DNA of 64,000 nucleotides from Stachybotrys elegans (lineage: Eukaryota > Ascomycota > Sordariomycetes > Hypocreales > Stachybotryaceae). The stretch is from the NCBI GenBank assembly GCA_020746835.1, contig JAGPNK010000002.1, positions 2,108,001 to 2,172,000 on the forward strand, in the 5' to 3' direction. Shown piece by piece: positions 11,501 to 23,595 of this stretch. Both the position numbers and the translations under genes were made by a program. The notes below the pieces were generated by a model. The model searched no databases and had not been told where the DNA came from. It worked only from the letters and a program-made list of their open reading frames with translations. Position 1 is the first letter of the stretch, and every line of letters begins with the position of its first letter.

Positions 11501-12666
11501 CCAATGCCAAGACGGCTGAGGCTCAGGAGGAAGCATGCGCACTTTACGCGTCGCTGATGGCAGCTGCCAGAGTGTCCAAGAGTCTGGTGTGCGTAGATAT
11601 CGAAGTGCCCAGCGACCAGGCTGGAGAGCTCGTCAAAGCCATGGCTAAGCAGGTGGTCGCTTACTGCCTCCGCAACATGGAGCATATTCCCGATGCGCAG
11701 ACCGGCGCCTCGGACGCCAAGGCCGCCGACTACCCCGACGTATTGGCGCACCTGGTGGGTCAAGATGCGATGATTCCAGACATGGGCGACTTTGAGAGCT
11801 CCGCGCCAGATGAGGACTACGTTATCGGTGGCACTGGTGTTGTCAAGGCTTTGACTTGCTGCCTCAAGAACCGAGGTAACGACAACCGCCGGGAATCGGG
11901 GGATTTCCTCAAGGACGTCGAGGATGGCGCCACCTCTCACACCGAACTGGCGACAAGCGGGAAGGCCAAGGACATGTCAAAGCACCTGCTGGCGGGTGCA
12001 CGCAACATCCACCAGAGGCTCCAGCCTGCTCTCCGCAAGGCACTCGCCCACCCCGAGGATGAGTACCACCTGCGCAAGCTCCAGTTCTTGGAGAACACGC
12101 TAAAAGGAATCATCAAGCGATTCGAGGACGAGTTCCCTGACACGCGGCAAATGCCTGAGGAGGGCGTGCCTCTGTTCCAGGTGTCGAGCCGATCGAGCCG
12201 CTCCAGCGGGCGGTCCTCGGGCCAGGGCACACCCCCCGCTAGGGAGCCAAGCCCTGGGGCTTCTGACGGCGAAGACGAGAACAAGCTCCAGCCCGAGCGG
12301 TCGGTGGTGCGCAAGACATCCCGACTTCTCAATGAGGAGGAGGGCCGCGTGCACCGTGCCGGCCACCGACTCGGCACAGGCGTCTTCGAGACGGAGCAGT
12401 TTAATCTGGTCAGCACCATCGACTCGATGGGCACCAGCCCCAACGTTGTGCGTGTGCTGATGGACGTTGCTGAGGACCTCGGCGGCGAGTTCTTGGAGAA
12501 GGCCAAGGAGAAGGGCCCTCTCCGGGCCTTCAAGGAGGATCGCAGTGCATGGATGAAGAGCATGAAGGAGAGCGACCCTGATCACTGGCCCCAGTTCCTG
12601 GAGGCTCAGCAGAAGACTCAGGAAAACACCAAGATGTTGTCAAACGAGGAGGCCGTCTCGGATTGA
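8565..12666 (+). CDS. Large leucine-rich-repeat protein (fungal Mhp1-like)
   Basis: My model has four exons: 8565-8844, a 24-nt microexon 9240-9263, 9367-11287 and 11349-12666, coding for 1,180 residues with all phases agreeing. Residues 104-400 are Ser/Pro-rich and disordered, with a Lys/Glu-rich segment near 370-390. About residues 460-800 hold irregular leucine-rich repeats of ribonuclease-inhibitor type (for example LVLKNNKIGPDGW, LGLGNNYLDHQGV, IDLGGNDLREHL). The C-terminus is charged. Fungal orthologues are often labelled 'cell wall biogenesis protein Mhp1' or simply LRR protein; the molecular role is not established by the sequence. The first exon could instead be omitted, with translation starting at 9372. 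Confidence 0.8.
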
Positions 12667-14729
12667 GGCTTTACATATGCATGGTGCAGCGCACCGATGC
12701 GGGGACGTGTACATTCAACAGCTATACCGACCCGACGGAGGAAGTTGTACAGAGAGCGGGCTGACTGTAGGAACCACATATTATTGTATTTGAATGGATG
12801 GGAAGCGGGATTGGACAGGATTAGGGACTGGGTACAAGGAATAGGAGCATTGAGCAAAGGGATTCATTCTTTGGATATTTTTAATAGAGGAACACAGCAT
12901 AGCCATGGCGCTCTTTACCATTTTCACGACAATGTCATTCCATTCTTCATCTATATTGCTTTGACAGACTATGCACTGGGAGAAGTGGCCAGGCTGGGCT
13001 GTGTGTTTGGACCTCTTCGACGCATCCACGACAATCACAATACAGTACATACTTCCAAACCTCCCCAACGCCAGACGGCGGGCTTCCGAGAATAGGCTTG
13101 AAGTGGAGAAGAGAAGGTGATTTGCCTGCAAGCGACACCTGACACGGGACACGGGACGGACATGGCGGCCAAGAATTGCACCCAGAGGACGGGGACGAGC
13201 AGGTGTGTTACAGGGCATCATGAGATTCAGGCCAAATTTCCTAGTGGGAATGGCGCGAGGTCCGCCAGAGCAGGGGGTAGAGCTGAGCTGCCATGAGAAG
13301 AAAAGAGAAGAAAAAGAAAGAAGTGAAAAAGCCAAGAACGAATGAAGGACGAGAGACGACCCGGGAGCGAGGAAAAGAGACCGGGGGGTCGAGAGGGAGC
13401 TCTAGATGAAACGCAGAAGCCCCTGCTAGTGCATGAAGCTGCCGAATGCTCAAGCCAGGTCACGAATAATCTTCCGCACCACGAGAGCCGCCAGGGGACC
13501 ACCCCCTTGGATCCCTGGTCAATTTCGAAATGGGTGCTCCGTTTTCCTTCGCAGAGGGGGAGGACGTTGGCGCCGACTACGACGTAGTGGGAGAGTTAAA
13601 AGGAAGAGAGAGAGGGTCTCCCTTAGTCCAAGGGACGGACGCTGGGGCCGGGAGGCGCGCCGCGGAGCGCATCTGTTTATTAGTGAGATGATCTCCGGGG
13701 CGGCTACGCAAGGAATTGCAGAATTGCAGGAGGGCCGGGGGGAAGAGTGTTTGCGTGATGGGAGTAATGTTTGCTGTTGAAGAGGGGATGATGGGATTGG
13801 ATGGATGCATGATGACGATGGGTATCTGCATTTCGTATCGTGCACAAAAAAAAAAGCCAATCAAGGTACGTCAACGGGGGTGTCTGTCTCGCATCGCAGC
13901 CGGGCAGCAGCCTACCAAGCCAGAGCCAGCCCAGGAGTCGTGACACGCATCTTGCACACACGTCCCCGTATACACCTCAACGGGCCCATCCTTTGGAAAC
14001 CTTGAAGGGAGAAGCCGTGCCTGGGACCGCTGAGGCGGCCTGAAGCAGATGCCGCCCGCTTGCATTGATTCGCTACCGGGCATGGCCGGTACAATGAATA
14101 GCGAATGTGCGCAGGTATCGGTTTGCCTGCGGCGGCGCACAAAAGGTACATACATACATACCGGTGCATGCATAGGTAGTAGCAGTATATATGTACATAA
14201 GTTGGGTACCTGATCGGGCGGTTCCTTGATTGGGAGCGGGGCCTCCCCACCCCGGCTCTTGTCTCATGATGGAGCTAAGGCAGGTACAGCCCAGGAACAG
14301 AGCGTGTCCTGGAGGTGTGTAGCGTCAGGTGTGTCGTGTGTCGTGTGTAGCACCAAGAGACCCTCGTCGTCGCCGTTGCAGTTCATCGGCTGATGCCAGC
14401 GTCGAGGCCCTCTTCACATTGATGCTCTTTCAGCCGCCCCTGCCAGCCAGCACTGCCCACGAGGTTCGGGCTGCCCACTGCCAATGATTGTGTCGTGACT
14501 TAACACACCCCATGCACGCAGCCGTCTCTTCCTCCTCCTCCTCCTCCTTCTCATCCTCCCTCACCTTTACATCCTTTCGTTTCTTTCCTTCTTTCTCTCC
14601 ACCCCCACCCTTCTTTCTCTTCTTCTCTTCTCACCCAACCGTCTGTCTCTTTTTTGCCTGACGGGGGCGGCCAGCTCGGTTCTAGCCTATTGAACAACCA
14701 CTTTCACTTTCTATTCACTTCTCGTCCTT

Positions 14730-14762
<33 letters not shown>

Positions 14763-15066
14763 CACACTTCGCCTTGCGTGCGACCTTCAGACACCTCACT
14801 CGCTCTCGATTTGCACCTTATTCGCCGCTCTCTACACCACATTGACTTTTTCCCCCCACCATTTGATCGGCCAGCCGTCTTCACTCTTCTTCGTTCGACG
14901 ACTTGTCGATATTCGCCTCGTCCTGCACCGGTATCTAAGCCAGCCATTTCGTCCATCGTCTATTCGTTTCGTCGTCGGTATCGCCACAGTGCCTGGTCTC
15001 TGCACTCTTTTCATGTCTTGGAGCTGCACAGCGAGGAGAGGGGAAACCCAGTATTAGCATCGGAAA
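12667..15066. other. Long intergenic region with CT-rich leader
   Basis: 2.4 kb without a supported gene. The distal part (about 14,530-15,060) is rich in CT tracts and contains a 28-T run; it is probably promoter and leader of the DUF6536 gene. Short open frames on both strands have no domain and no codon bias. Confidence 0.45.
14731..14758 (+). repeat. Poly-T tract (28 T)
   Basis: An uninterrupted run of 28 T lies about 310 bp before the DUF6536 start codon. Poly(dA:dT) tracts exclude nucleosomes in fungal promoters, which is the likely role here. Confidence 0.9.
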
Positions 15067-17276
15067 ATGTCTTCCCCCAAGGATCTTAGGACTACGGTCA
15101 TTGCCGAGGAGCCTGATCGAACTCACTATCAGTACACCTGGGATGTCAAGGGCCAGGTCACGAACATTAAGAAGTGAGTTAGCCCCCTTTGCTGGCTTTA
15201 ATACTCTTCCAGCCTCACCAGAGCACTGCTCTAACGCGATCCAGAGTCAGTGATGAGCGCCGTAGGGCTCGGGCGCAGACTGGAGGTTCCTCGAGCATTT
15301 CTTCGATATTCTGGCCCTTCGGCCACCAAAGCACGAACGGCGCCGACAATGCTACCCTGCCCTCCAAGGGTTCCCATATGCGCCGCAGAGCCTCGTCCGC
15401 GGGGTGGGATCCTATCCGGCCCGCCTCTAGCGTTCTCGATATGGACATTGTTCCCGACTATGTCATCAACTTCATGCGCGGCGAGACTCCCGAGAGCCTG
15501 GCCCAGAAGCGCGACCGTCCCCAGGGCGCTCGCAACCCGACCTACCATATGCATGCCCATAAGCAGTCCTGCCAAGCCGCTTTCTACGACGATTCCCTGC
15601 GCCTCTATGAAGACCTCGAGAAGGCACAGTCGCGCAGCCCCAGATACCTTAAGAGGATCATGACGGGCTGGCGCGGCGGTGTCGCGCTCAACTGGCTGCT
15701 GGCCTTTGTCATTCTTCTGACGGCTTCTGTGTGTCTCATGGTTCTCCTCATCCGCGCCAGGACTCTGCCGCCTCATTCAACCCTTCGCACCGGCCAGTGC
15801 GGCACCATCAGAAACTTCAACACGGGCATGCATCTCATCTTCAACGTTGTTGCCGTAATTCTGCTTGCAGGAGCCAGCTACGTCTTTCAGGTCCTCACCA
15901 GCCCAACCCGCTCCGAAATCGATGCTGCCCACATGAGGCGCCAATACCTCGACATTGGTATTCCCTCTTTCCGGAACCTGATTCTCATCTCCAGAACCCG
16001 AGCTCTTTTGGCAACCATGCTTCTCCCACTCGCCGTGGGATCGTATGTAATGTAAGATTGAGCCCTCTCACGAACAAAGAACTGAAACACGCAGCGCAGG
16101 AAGTATGAGAGCTGATCTTTTCATTTCAGTTATAATGCACTTTTATCTGTGACGGTGAACCAGGACGCTCTGGGTAGAAACATTTCTGACATTATCTCGG
16201 AGGCGGAGTCGTGCTCCCTTACCGTCAACGGACCCTTGGTGGCCGTCCTTGCCGTCGTCAACCTGATCATTGTCCTGGGAGCAACCATGGCGCTGGCCAT
16301 CCGAAGACTGAAACCATTGGCAACTCTGGGCGACGCTATCCAGTCGTTCCTCTCCGATCCCGACCCGCTGACACAGGATGCATGCCTTCTGACCAAGTCA
16401 GACATCAAGAGCGGGAAGTGGGGCGAGAGACAAGCCAAGGTGTGGAAGGCGGAAACCCATCGATGGATGCAGACACCATCCATGGCCCGCTGGGCCATTT
16501 GGGCCTCGTCGTGGCTCGCACCACTGGTGGGAGGCGCTGTCGCGCTAGGCTTGTCTCTCTCGGCCGAGACGCAGAACGCCTTCACTTCGTTCAACCAGAT
16601 CAACTCGGCCTATGTCCTACCTTTTGGACCTCAGCGCTTCGCCTCGGCTATCGTTGCCGCTCTACCACACCTGCTGCTGGCCGTGCTCTACTTTTCCACG
16701 AATGCGCTCCTGACCCTCTTCTTCCTCTCCCACGAGCTTTCCCAGTTTGCCGTACCAAACCGATTTACGCCACTCCGGGTATCCACTGGCCAGCCTGTGG
16801 GCTCCCAGAAGACCTCGCTATATATCACATTGCCGCGACCCGTGTCCTGGGTGCTGCTGTTTCTGTTCAGCGGCATGAGCTTCATTCTTAGCCAAGCGGT
16901 GTATTTGATATCAGCCGAGGGAGAGAAGGGCTGGGAAGGCACGCTGGCCATCAGCCCGCTGCCACTGGCGGTGCTCCTGGGCCTCCTGTTGGTGCTGGGC
17001 AGCATCGTCTTCAGCCTTGCTCTGCGAAAGACGGACCCTACCCCGACGGTAGATGGAGGTCGACCTGCGGGTAACCCCCTGGCGCTCAAGGGCGGATCGT
17101 GCTCTGCTGTGATAAGCGCACGATGCCACAGGGCGGCAACGGAAGGCGAGGACATGACACTGCACGCCATCAGTTGGGGTGTGGTGGGCGGTGAGGCGCC
17201 CGGTGCTATGGCGGCGCACGCAGCGTTTTCCATGGGGCCAGTAGGCGCTGTGAACGTTGGTGAAGGCTACGCATGA
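15067..17276 (+). CDS. DUF6536 family integral membrane protein
   Basis: Three exons, 15067-15173, 15245-16042 and 16130-17276, code for 683 residues; donors GTGAGT and GTATGT, acceptors CCAG and TTTCAG, phases agree. The family signature is visible: GWRGGVALNWLL opens the first membrane helix, then GQCGTIRNFNTGMHL, a LTSPTRSEIDAAH segment, and DIGIPSFRNL. I count about seven hydrophobic segments: two in exon 2 near residues 200-285, one spanning the second intron and four or more in exon 3. The soluble N-terminus (residues 1-190) is polar. The family is fungal-only and has no established biochemical function. Confidence 0.88.
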
Positions 17277-18654
17277 GGCGCAAGTGCATAATGTAATGAC
17301 AGCGGCGGCGTATCTTGCGTTTTGTGGTGTTGTCTCACTGGTTCCTTGGAGGGTAGGGGTATACTGGATTGGCTTGTAATGGTTTTATAACCCTGGCTCG
17401 GCTTGGTTTTGTTTCTTTTTTTTATTACCTATTTTGGCGCGAGGTGATGGCTCTGAGGACGCGACGGGACGGGGAGCTGGACTGGCTCCATGCGGTGGTG
17501 GTGCAAGTGGTTGACGACGGAGGTTGAGGAAGGGATTTGACGCAATTATACCCTGATGCCCCGTGGGCGGCGGGGTCGTTTCTGAATAATGCATCTACTC
17601 TAGGCTTGAGGTCTAGGATTCGGTAGCTAAAAACAAAGTAAAAGTGCTCATGGAACAAACAAAGCAAGGGGCTTGGCATGTGAGTCGTTCTGGAAGCTTG
17701 CAAAGAAATGAGATGGAAATGGAAATGTATGTGGATGGAGATGGAGATGTGGATGCCGGCGAAAGTGGGTGTCGGGAGGCCGAGTCGGGCAGTTCAAGAT
17801 CCACCAACTGCCGGCTTGGCTGCCTTGACGGCCCAAAAGGGCAAATGCGTCCCTGGCCTGTGTACGAGATTGGCCACGATTAAGAGACAACGCTATACAC
17901 AAAGAAGACAGATTGAAAGAAGAGAGCGGAGACGACGAAAAAAAAAAAGAGCGGTACAAATAGAGAAGGGGGAGGGGATCATACGACTTGTGGCTTAACC
18001 AAACAAAGGGTGGAGGGTGATCCACAACCCGGGTGATGTGACCATGGGCTGATTTTCGCCATTGCCCGCGCCATGGCCGCGCCGTGTGCTTGCTGACAAT
18101 GGCCAATTGCGCCTCCCGCGATTGGTCGGGTGCCTGGGCCCATGGCCCATCTGGGGTTTTGCTGTGCTGTTTTCTCTGCGCTGGGCAGGTAATTTAGGCA
18201 GGCAAGAGAAGTGGTGGCATTTCTTTTCCGTGGCGGGGGGGAATATTCATTGACTCTTTCCCTCTTTTCTCTTCTCTTTTCATTTCTTTTCTTTCTCTTT
18301 TATCCTTCTTGTTAATTGTACCCTACTGTCGTGCTACAGCTCGTCTCTCTACCGCCTGTTCGCAAAGTCAACAACACTCACTCCACTCCTACCAGCCGCT
18401 CAACCCGCTCGTGTCATCGCCGTCTCTGCCTGCATCGTCCCAAATCGCACCTGGTTCTCTCGGATATCCATCTCAAACATACCGTCGAAACAAATCACAG
18501 GACAACAGACCTGCTCTCTCTCTCTCCAACTATTCAACCCACCATTATTATTATTTTTTCTTTCTTTGACCGCAACCGACGCACCTACTACATCCACCGT
18601 GTGAAGCCGGCCAGCCACTCACTCACACCTCCACCACACACAAACCATACCAAG
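17277..18654. other. Intergenic region
   Basis: 1.4 kb between two plus-strand genes. It holds the DUF6536 3' end, a purine-rich GGAAATGGAGATG-type imperfect repeat near 17,708-17,756, and from about 18,250 a CT-rich leader for the small gene downstream. No supported ORF. Confidence 0.4.
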
Positions 18655-18885
18655 ATGAATCCCACATACACCATGTCGGCGCACTTCTACAAGTCGCTCT
18701 ACGCCTCGTGGTGCCAGTACCGCAACCCCGCCGCCGAGCTCCCCTCGCCCTCCTCCCCGCCCGCCACGTCGCCCTCGCCCACCAGCGCCCGCTTCTTCGG
18801 CAGCCCGTCGTCCTCGCGCAGCGCCTCGCCCGAGAAGAGCTCCCTCGAGCTTGAGAGGCCCGGCTCCGGCAAGAGCAGCACTTAA
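18655..18885 (+). CDS. Small Ser/Pro-rich protein, 76 residues
   Basis: The ATG at 18655 lies in a good context (accaagATG) after a CT-rich leader. The protein begins with MNPTYTMSAHFYKSLYASW, a short aromatic segment, and continues into a Ser/Pro/Arg-rich tail ending in GSGKSST. A second Met at 18673 is also well placed. The GC-rich, C-ending codon use begins at the ATG and stops at the TAA, unlike the flanking sequence, which argues for real coding. I do not recognise a family. Confidence 0.5.
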   Translation: MNPTYTMSAHFYKSLYASWCQYRNPAAELPSPSSPPATSPSPTSARFFGSPSSSRSASPEKSSLELERPGSGKSST

Positions 18886-19642
18886 AGTGTCGAGCTCAAC
18901 GAACTGGCTGTTTCTCCTTTCGCCTTACTTTTCCCCCCCTTATCGGGTTCCCTTTTCTCTCAATCTTACATTCGGAAGGACGCATGTGCGCTCCTCCAAC
19001 TAAGGCGTCTGTCTCAGTTTCTTGGAGTTGGGAGTTTGTTGTCATATTCAGCCAGTCGAATCACGTCGGCAGACACATTGAGTGTGTGTTAGTCTGGCTT
19101 CTTCTGTCTTGTCTTGTCTTTCTTCTTCCATATTGCGAGCCCACGCTTTGGAGCCTATCAACATCCCTCGGCGATACCTCATGAATTTGCTCTTGTTGTT
19201 TTTTGTTTACACCCTCCTCCGGTCAGCTCTCAGGCCGGCCGGTCTCATATATCAGTGAAGCGGAAGGGAAATGTTCGGCTGGATGCATGGGATGGGATGC
19301 ACCTAAGAACCCCCAAGTACATATCTTACCCAACTGGTAGTCGATAGGCGTGGTGGTTTTACCCAAATGCATTCCAGTCTACCCAATTACTTTTACCTGA
19401 CTAATTCCCGGAAAGTCTTATGGATATGCATCAAGCTCGGGAAGAGTAAAGGTGAAACGTAATAGCTCTTACTACGTGACTGTCATCTCTTCATTATATG
19501 CATATCCAGGTCGCCAGGCCATCCGGCTGACAGTCTTTATTTCGAGGGGTTGATTAAAAAAGGAAACATAAACCCATGCTATCCCAATGTCTTACCGTAT
19601 ACTGCGCTTTATACCTTCATCGTGAGTCACCTCTGTCTCCGC
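18886..19642. other. Convergent intergenic region
   Basis: 760 bp between the small plus-strand gene and the 3' end of phosphatidylserine decarboxylase. It should contain both 3' untranslated regions; I see no further gene. Confidence 0.4.
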
Positions 19643-22600
19643 TTACATAGCCGACGCCGCCAGTGTATTGACCGTCGGGGCTGCCGAAGGCTTGCGTCGC
19701 GGCGCATCTTCCTCGCCGCTACCGCTGGGGGAGTAGTCCGCCGGGACGCCTTGAATACGTCGTTTGGCCTCTTGCTTCTCGGCGCCTGTAATATCCGCGT
19801 CCTCCTTGCGCATGTCAGGTGTCCACTGCGGCTCATCTGGCGAGTGTCCGATGGACATGCCCACTCGGATCTACACATTCCCACTCCGTTAGCTCTGCCC
19901 AGCCTTGCTGCATCATGTCGTCTAAGACTTACCAACGTCTCCAGTGCCCCGCTGGAATTGTCAACCAGATCATCGTCAAAGCGCATCTTGCCTGGCTCAA
20001 ATAGAAGAAGAATGGTGCTGCCACCAAACTTGAAGTAACCCAGTTCCTCGGCTCGCTTTACCTGCTCCCCTTCGTTGCGCGTGATGACGGTGCTTCCCAC
20101 CATCATGGCGCCCACACAAATCACCATGACCCTGCCGTGCTCCACGCTGTCGATTGGCACGAGAACCCTGACGTTCTCGCCGTACACATCCAGGGCAGAT
20201 CGGATAGCCATTGGATTGACGGTGTAGTACTCGCCTTCAATGGTTTTGGGCTTGCCCATGACACCATCGACTGGGATGTGGAACCTATGGTAGTCCTGCG
20301 GTGCAAGTCTGAAGATTCCTAGGGCACCATCCTCGTATCTTGCCACGTCTTCCGGGTACGCGTCACCCAAGAGACGCTTCATGTTAAAGTCGCGTCCCTT
20401 GACCCAGATTTTGGTGGCACTGGTGATCTGGTCAAACACGACGCTTCGGCAGTCAGCCGGGGATACGATGATCTTGGACCGGTCGGGTGCCGAACAAGGT
20501 CGCGACCCGGGCTTCAGAGCACGATAGAAGAACTCGTTGAAGTTCTTGAATTCATCCAGTGGTAGGAGCACCTCTGACATGTCGAGGCCATGGAATGCGA
20601 TGAACTTTTCAATCTCATCTCTGGAGGCGGGGTCATCAAACTTCTTTCCTTGCTTGATGCTGAGGTTCTTCAGCAACTTGCGGACTGCTTACTGTCAGTA
20701 TGAAACTTGTACAAGCCGCTTGCCGTTGTACTTACTTCGCTTGTTCTCCATATCGCGAGACTTTAGACCCTTGTACAGGAGCCGAATACCGAGCCGCACA
20801 TAGACGCTCATCTTTTCCTCGTTGATCTGACCCGTGATTCGGTCCTGCACAAGAATGTTGGCAGAGTTGGCGCCAAGACGGTAGCCTCCGTAGGTGACCT
20901 TGGTGATGACCTTGGAGTACCACTTGCGTTGAGCCTGGCTGGCTGTGACAAAACCGCCCATCAAGACCGTGTTGACCTGCCGCCAGTCCTGGCTAGCACA
21001 CGTGGCAATGTGGGTGATGATGTCCGCATCCTTGCGCTTGTTGAGACGAGGTTGGTGGCAGATGGGGCACTCTCGGATCTCGACCACGTGCTCCTCTGTC
21101 GGCGTGGTATTGAGGCCATCTCCGTCGACGAGATCGTCGTCCTCGCTGGGGCTGATGATTTCCGGTACAGCTGTCGCAGCAGTCTGCCCGTCTCCCGTAG
21201 TAATAACAGGGGTGGATATGCCCGAGACATCGGCGCTACTGGCGCCAGAGGTCTCGGAGCTGTTGGGGTTCAGCGAGAAGCCCTTCATGTCCGACACCAT
21301 GCTCTTGAGCTTTTCTCCTGCCGTGGCGGGCTGCCTGCTCTTGACATCCAGCAAGTCCTCCAGGCAGATGACGACCTCATCCATGGTCAGCTCCCAGTCA
21401 TCGTCTTCCTGTCCACTGGAGTGCGGGAAGCGCTTGAAGAAGCCATCGATGGTATCCTCGCTGAGTGTCGAGCCCAGGGCGTCGAGCATCGTCGTGAGCT
21501 CGACGCGGCTGATGCAGCCACTCTCATCGGTATCATACTGCTTCAGCAGGGCTCTCCAGAATTGCTGTCGCAGAGCAGCATAAGGCATGTACTTGGCGCG
21601 CAGGTAGAGGACAGGGTTGTGCTTGTCCTCCCACTTGTCCAGGTTCTTCATCTTGAGGGGAATCTCGTAATCACGGAAGTAGGGGTCCGCGGCTTCCGGC
21701 ACAGCCTCATTTTCAATTCCATTTACGGATCCGCCAGTGCTGGAAGAAGCTTCCTGAGTAAGCAGTGTGCGGTTGACAGCCTGGGCTTGGCTGGGGTCCA
21801 GGAGTGAGGGCTGGTTCTGCGACACGGTTGTGGTGCTGGTGCTCGAGGCGCTCTTGGACAGAGGTGGCCGCAGCATCATCTGGCGCAGGCTCTGGGACGA
21901 CGACGATCTTGCCAGGCCCAGTTTCTTGAACCGGGGCCGCGCAGATGGTGTGGGATCAGCAGGACCAGGTACCTCGGGTAGTCGATAGAGACCAGTCTCC
22001 GGGTCAGCCACGGGAGCGCTCTCGATGAGCTCCTTGACAGGGAGATTGCACGAGGCAATGAAGTCGTTGTTGGAGTAGCTGTCGTGGTCGATGACGGTGA
22101 GCAAGAAGGAGTACTGCTGCTCGTGGGCCAGCACATGGAAGAGCATCTTCTCATTGTAAACGGGGTTCAGGCTGTGGCGAACTCGGCGGGTGCGGTAGGT
22201 CTTCTTGCCGAGAGAGACGACAACGAAGGGATCCATATCGAAGCTTGTCCTGGTCAGGTTGTGCTCGGGCGGTAGGTCGGTGATCTTGGCGATTTCCAAG
22301 AAGATGACGCCAACGACGGAGCTGTCGCTGGTGAAGGCATAAGGGTTCTGGCGTCTCTTCTTCCTAAGGCCCTTGATGCGTAGACGCCTGCGTCGCCTCT
22401 CGGCCGTTTCTGGCTTGGCATCATCAACATCGTCGGGTGTCTCGCTATCGAACTCTTCCAAGTCTTCCTCGTCCTCCTCGTCTACGTTTGCGTCGGAGGA
22501 GGAAGCTGGTGCAGATCTCGGGATCTTCTGCGGAGCCAGATTCGGGGTCATGGACGGTGTGGCATTTCGAGATGAGTCCACGGGAACTGATTTGATGAGG

Positions 22601-23387
22601 TTGGACAGCTTCTCTAGGATGGTCTCAGGCGTAGCCGAAGGGTTCTCTGTGTCGACGAGGGTGAACTGCAGCTGCACCTCACCAGAGACAAAGCTCGACT
22701 TCTTGCCGGACCGCTTGCTCTTGAGGGGGTACCAGGTCGGTTCCGTTTCGGTTTTCTCGCTTTGAAAGATCTCCTCGAGGGCGAGATCAAACTCGCCCAT
22801 GTAGTCCTTGCCAAATCGATCCTTGTCCCAGCAAATGACGTCAAGGATCAGGCATTGTACCGAGTTGACGGGGAGGTACTCGACGACATTCCATTCGGGG
22901 TTCAGGTTCTTGGGTACGGCGTGGGTGGTAACGCGGCAGTCACCAAGCGAGAGGACGAGATACTAGGGAGGCAGAGCGTCAGCAACAGACGTGCAGTAAT
23001 GGCTAGACCGCCTTTGGTGGAAGAGTGCAAGACTTACGGGGTCAGAAGTTCCTCCTCGATCTTTAGGGGCGAGATTGCGAGCCTGCCAGAGTCCAATGTC
23101 AGCGAGAAGCCGTAAGAAAGCGGGACAATTTCCTTGTGTAGCCGAATTGTCGAAGGGGGGAGGGGGGCAGAACGTACCCTTAGAATGGAAACTTTGAGGG
23201 AGAGGCCATTGCCCGGGCTGCGGGTAGGACTCGGGTTCTCGGATTTGGACCGCATGGGACTGTTGGCTCTGCGGTTTGCGTGTTTGGATAGAGAGAGGCT
23301 GGATGATGAGGGAGACGAGGTCGGAGCGGTGGCAGAAGAGGCGATGGAGGAGGAGGATAGGAGACGGGTCGGAAGTATGCGGACCAT
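19643..23387 (-). CDS. PSD2: Phosphatidylserine decarboxylase with two C2 domains (PSD2 type)
   Basis: Five exons (23387-23178, 23082-23038, 22962-20736, 20684-19933, 19870-19643) give 1,153 residues with agreeing phases. It converts phosphatidylserine to phosphatidylethanolamine. Domain order: a first C2 from about residue 62 to 160 (LKVSILR, ARNLAPKDRGGTSDP, LNPEWN); a second C2 near 295-400 (DMDPFVVVSLG, LNPVYNEKMLFHV); an EF-hand near 555-585 (DTDESGCISRVE); and the catalytic PSD domain from about 828. The self-cleavage site is FGGST near residue 1,048, where Ser becomes the pyruvoyl group. The conserved HRFHIPVDG and NPMAIRS are present. The C2/EF-hand architecture matches the endomembrane Psd2 rather than mitochondrial Psd1. 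Confidence 0.95.
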
Positions 23388-23515
23388 GGTGGTGAGGCTA
23401 AGCAGCGGCGGCGACAGGCTCTCGTAGTACTGAGTACAGCTGATTTCTTGCGTAACCTGGTATGGCACAGCAGCCTGTGACTGGCAGCAGGCGGATACCC
23501 GATCTTGGCAGACAG

Positions 23516-23537
23516 ACACACACACACACACACACAC
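23516..23537. repeat. AC dinucleotide microsatellite
   Basis: Eleven AC units about 130 bp upstream of the PSD2 start codon, so probably within its promoter or leader. Confidence 0.9.
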
Positions 23538-23559
23538 TTGCTCTCGAGGGAGGGGCAGC

Positions 23560-23595
23560 GGGAGCTGCAGTGGGAGCTGCAGTGGGAGCTTCAGT
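23560..23595. repeat. 12-bp tandem repeat, three copies
   Basis: Unit GGGAGCTGCAGT; the third copy differs by one base. It lies next to the AC microsatellite, upstream of PSD2. Confidence 0.85.

Noticed and set aside
20685..20735. Nearby acceptor GACAG in the PSD2 intron
   Set aside because: It would break the frame; the AG ending TAAGCAG restores KRIRKLLKNL and fits the family.
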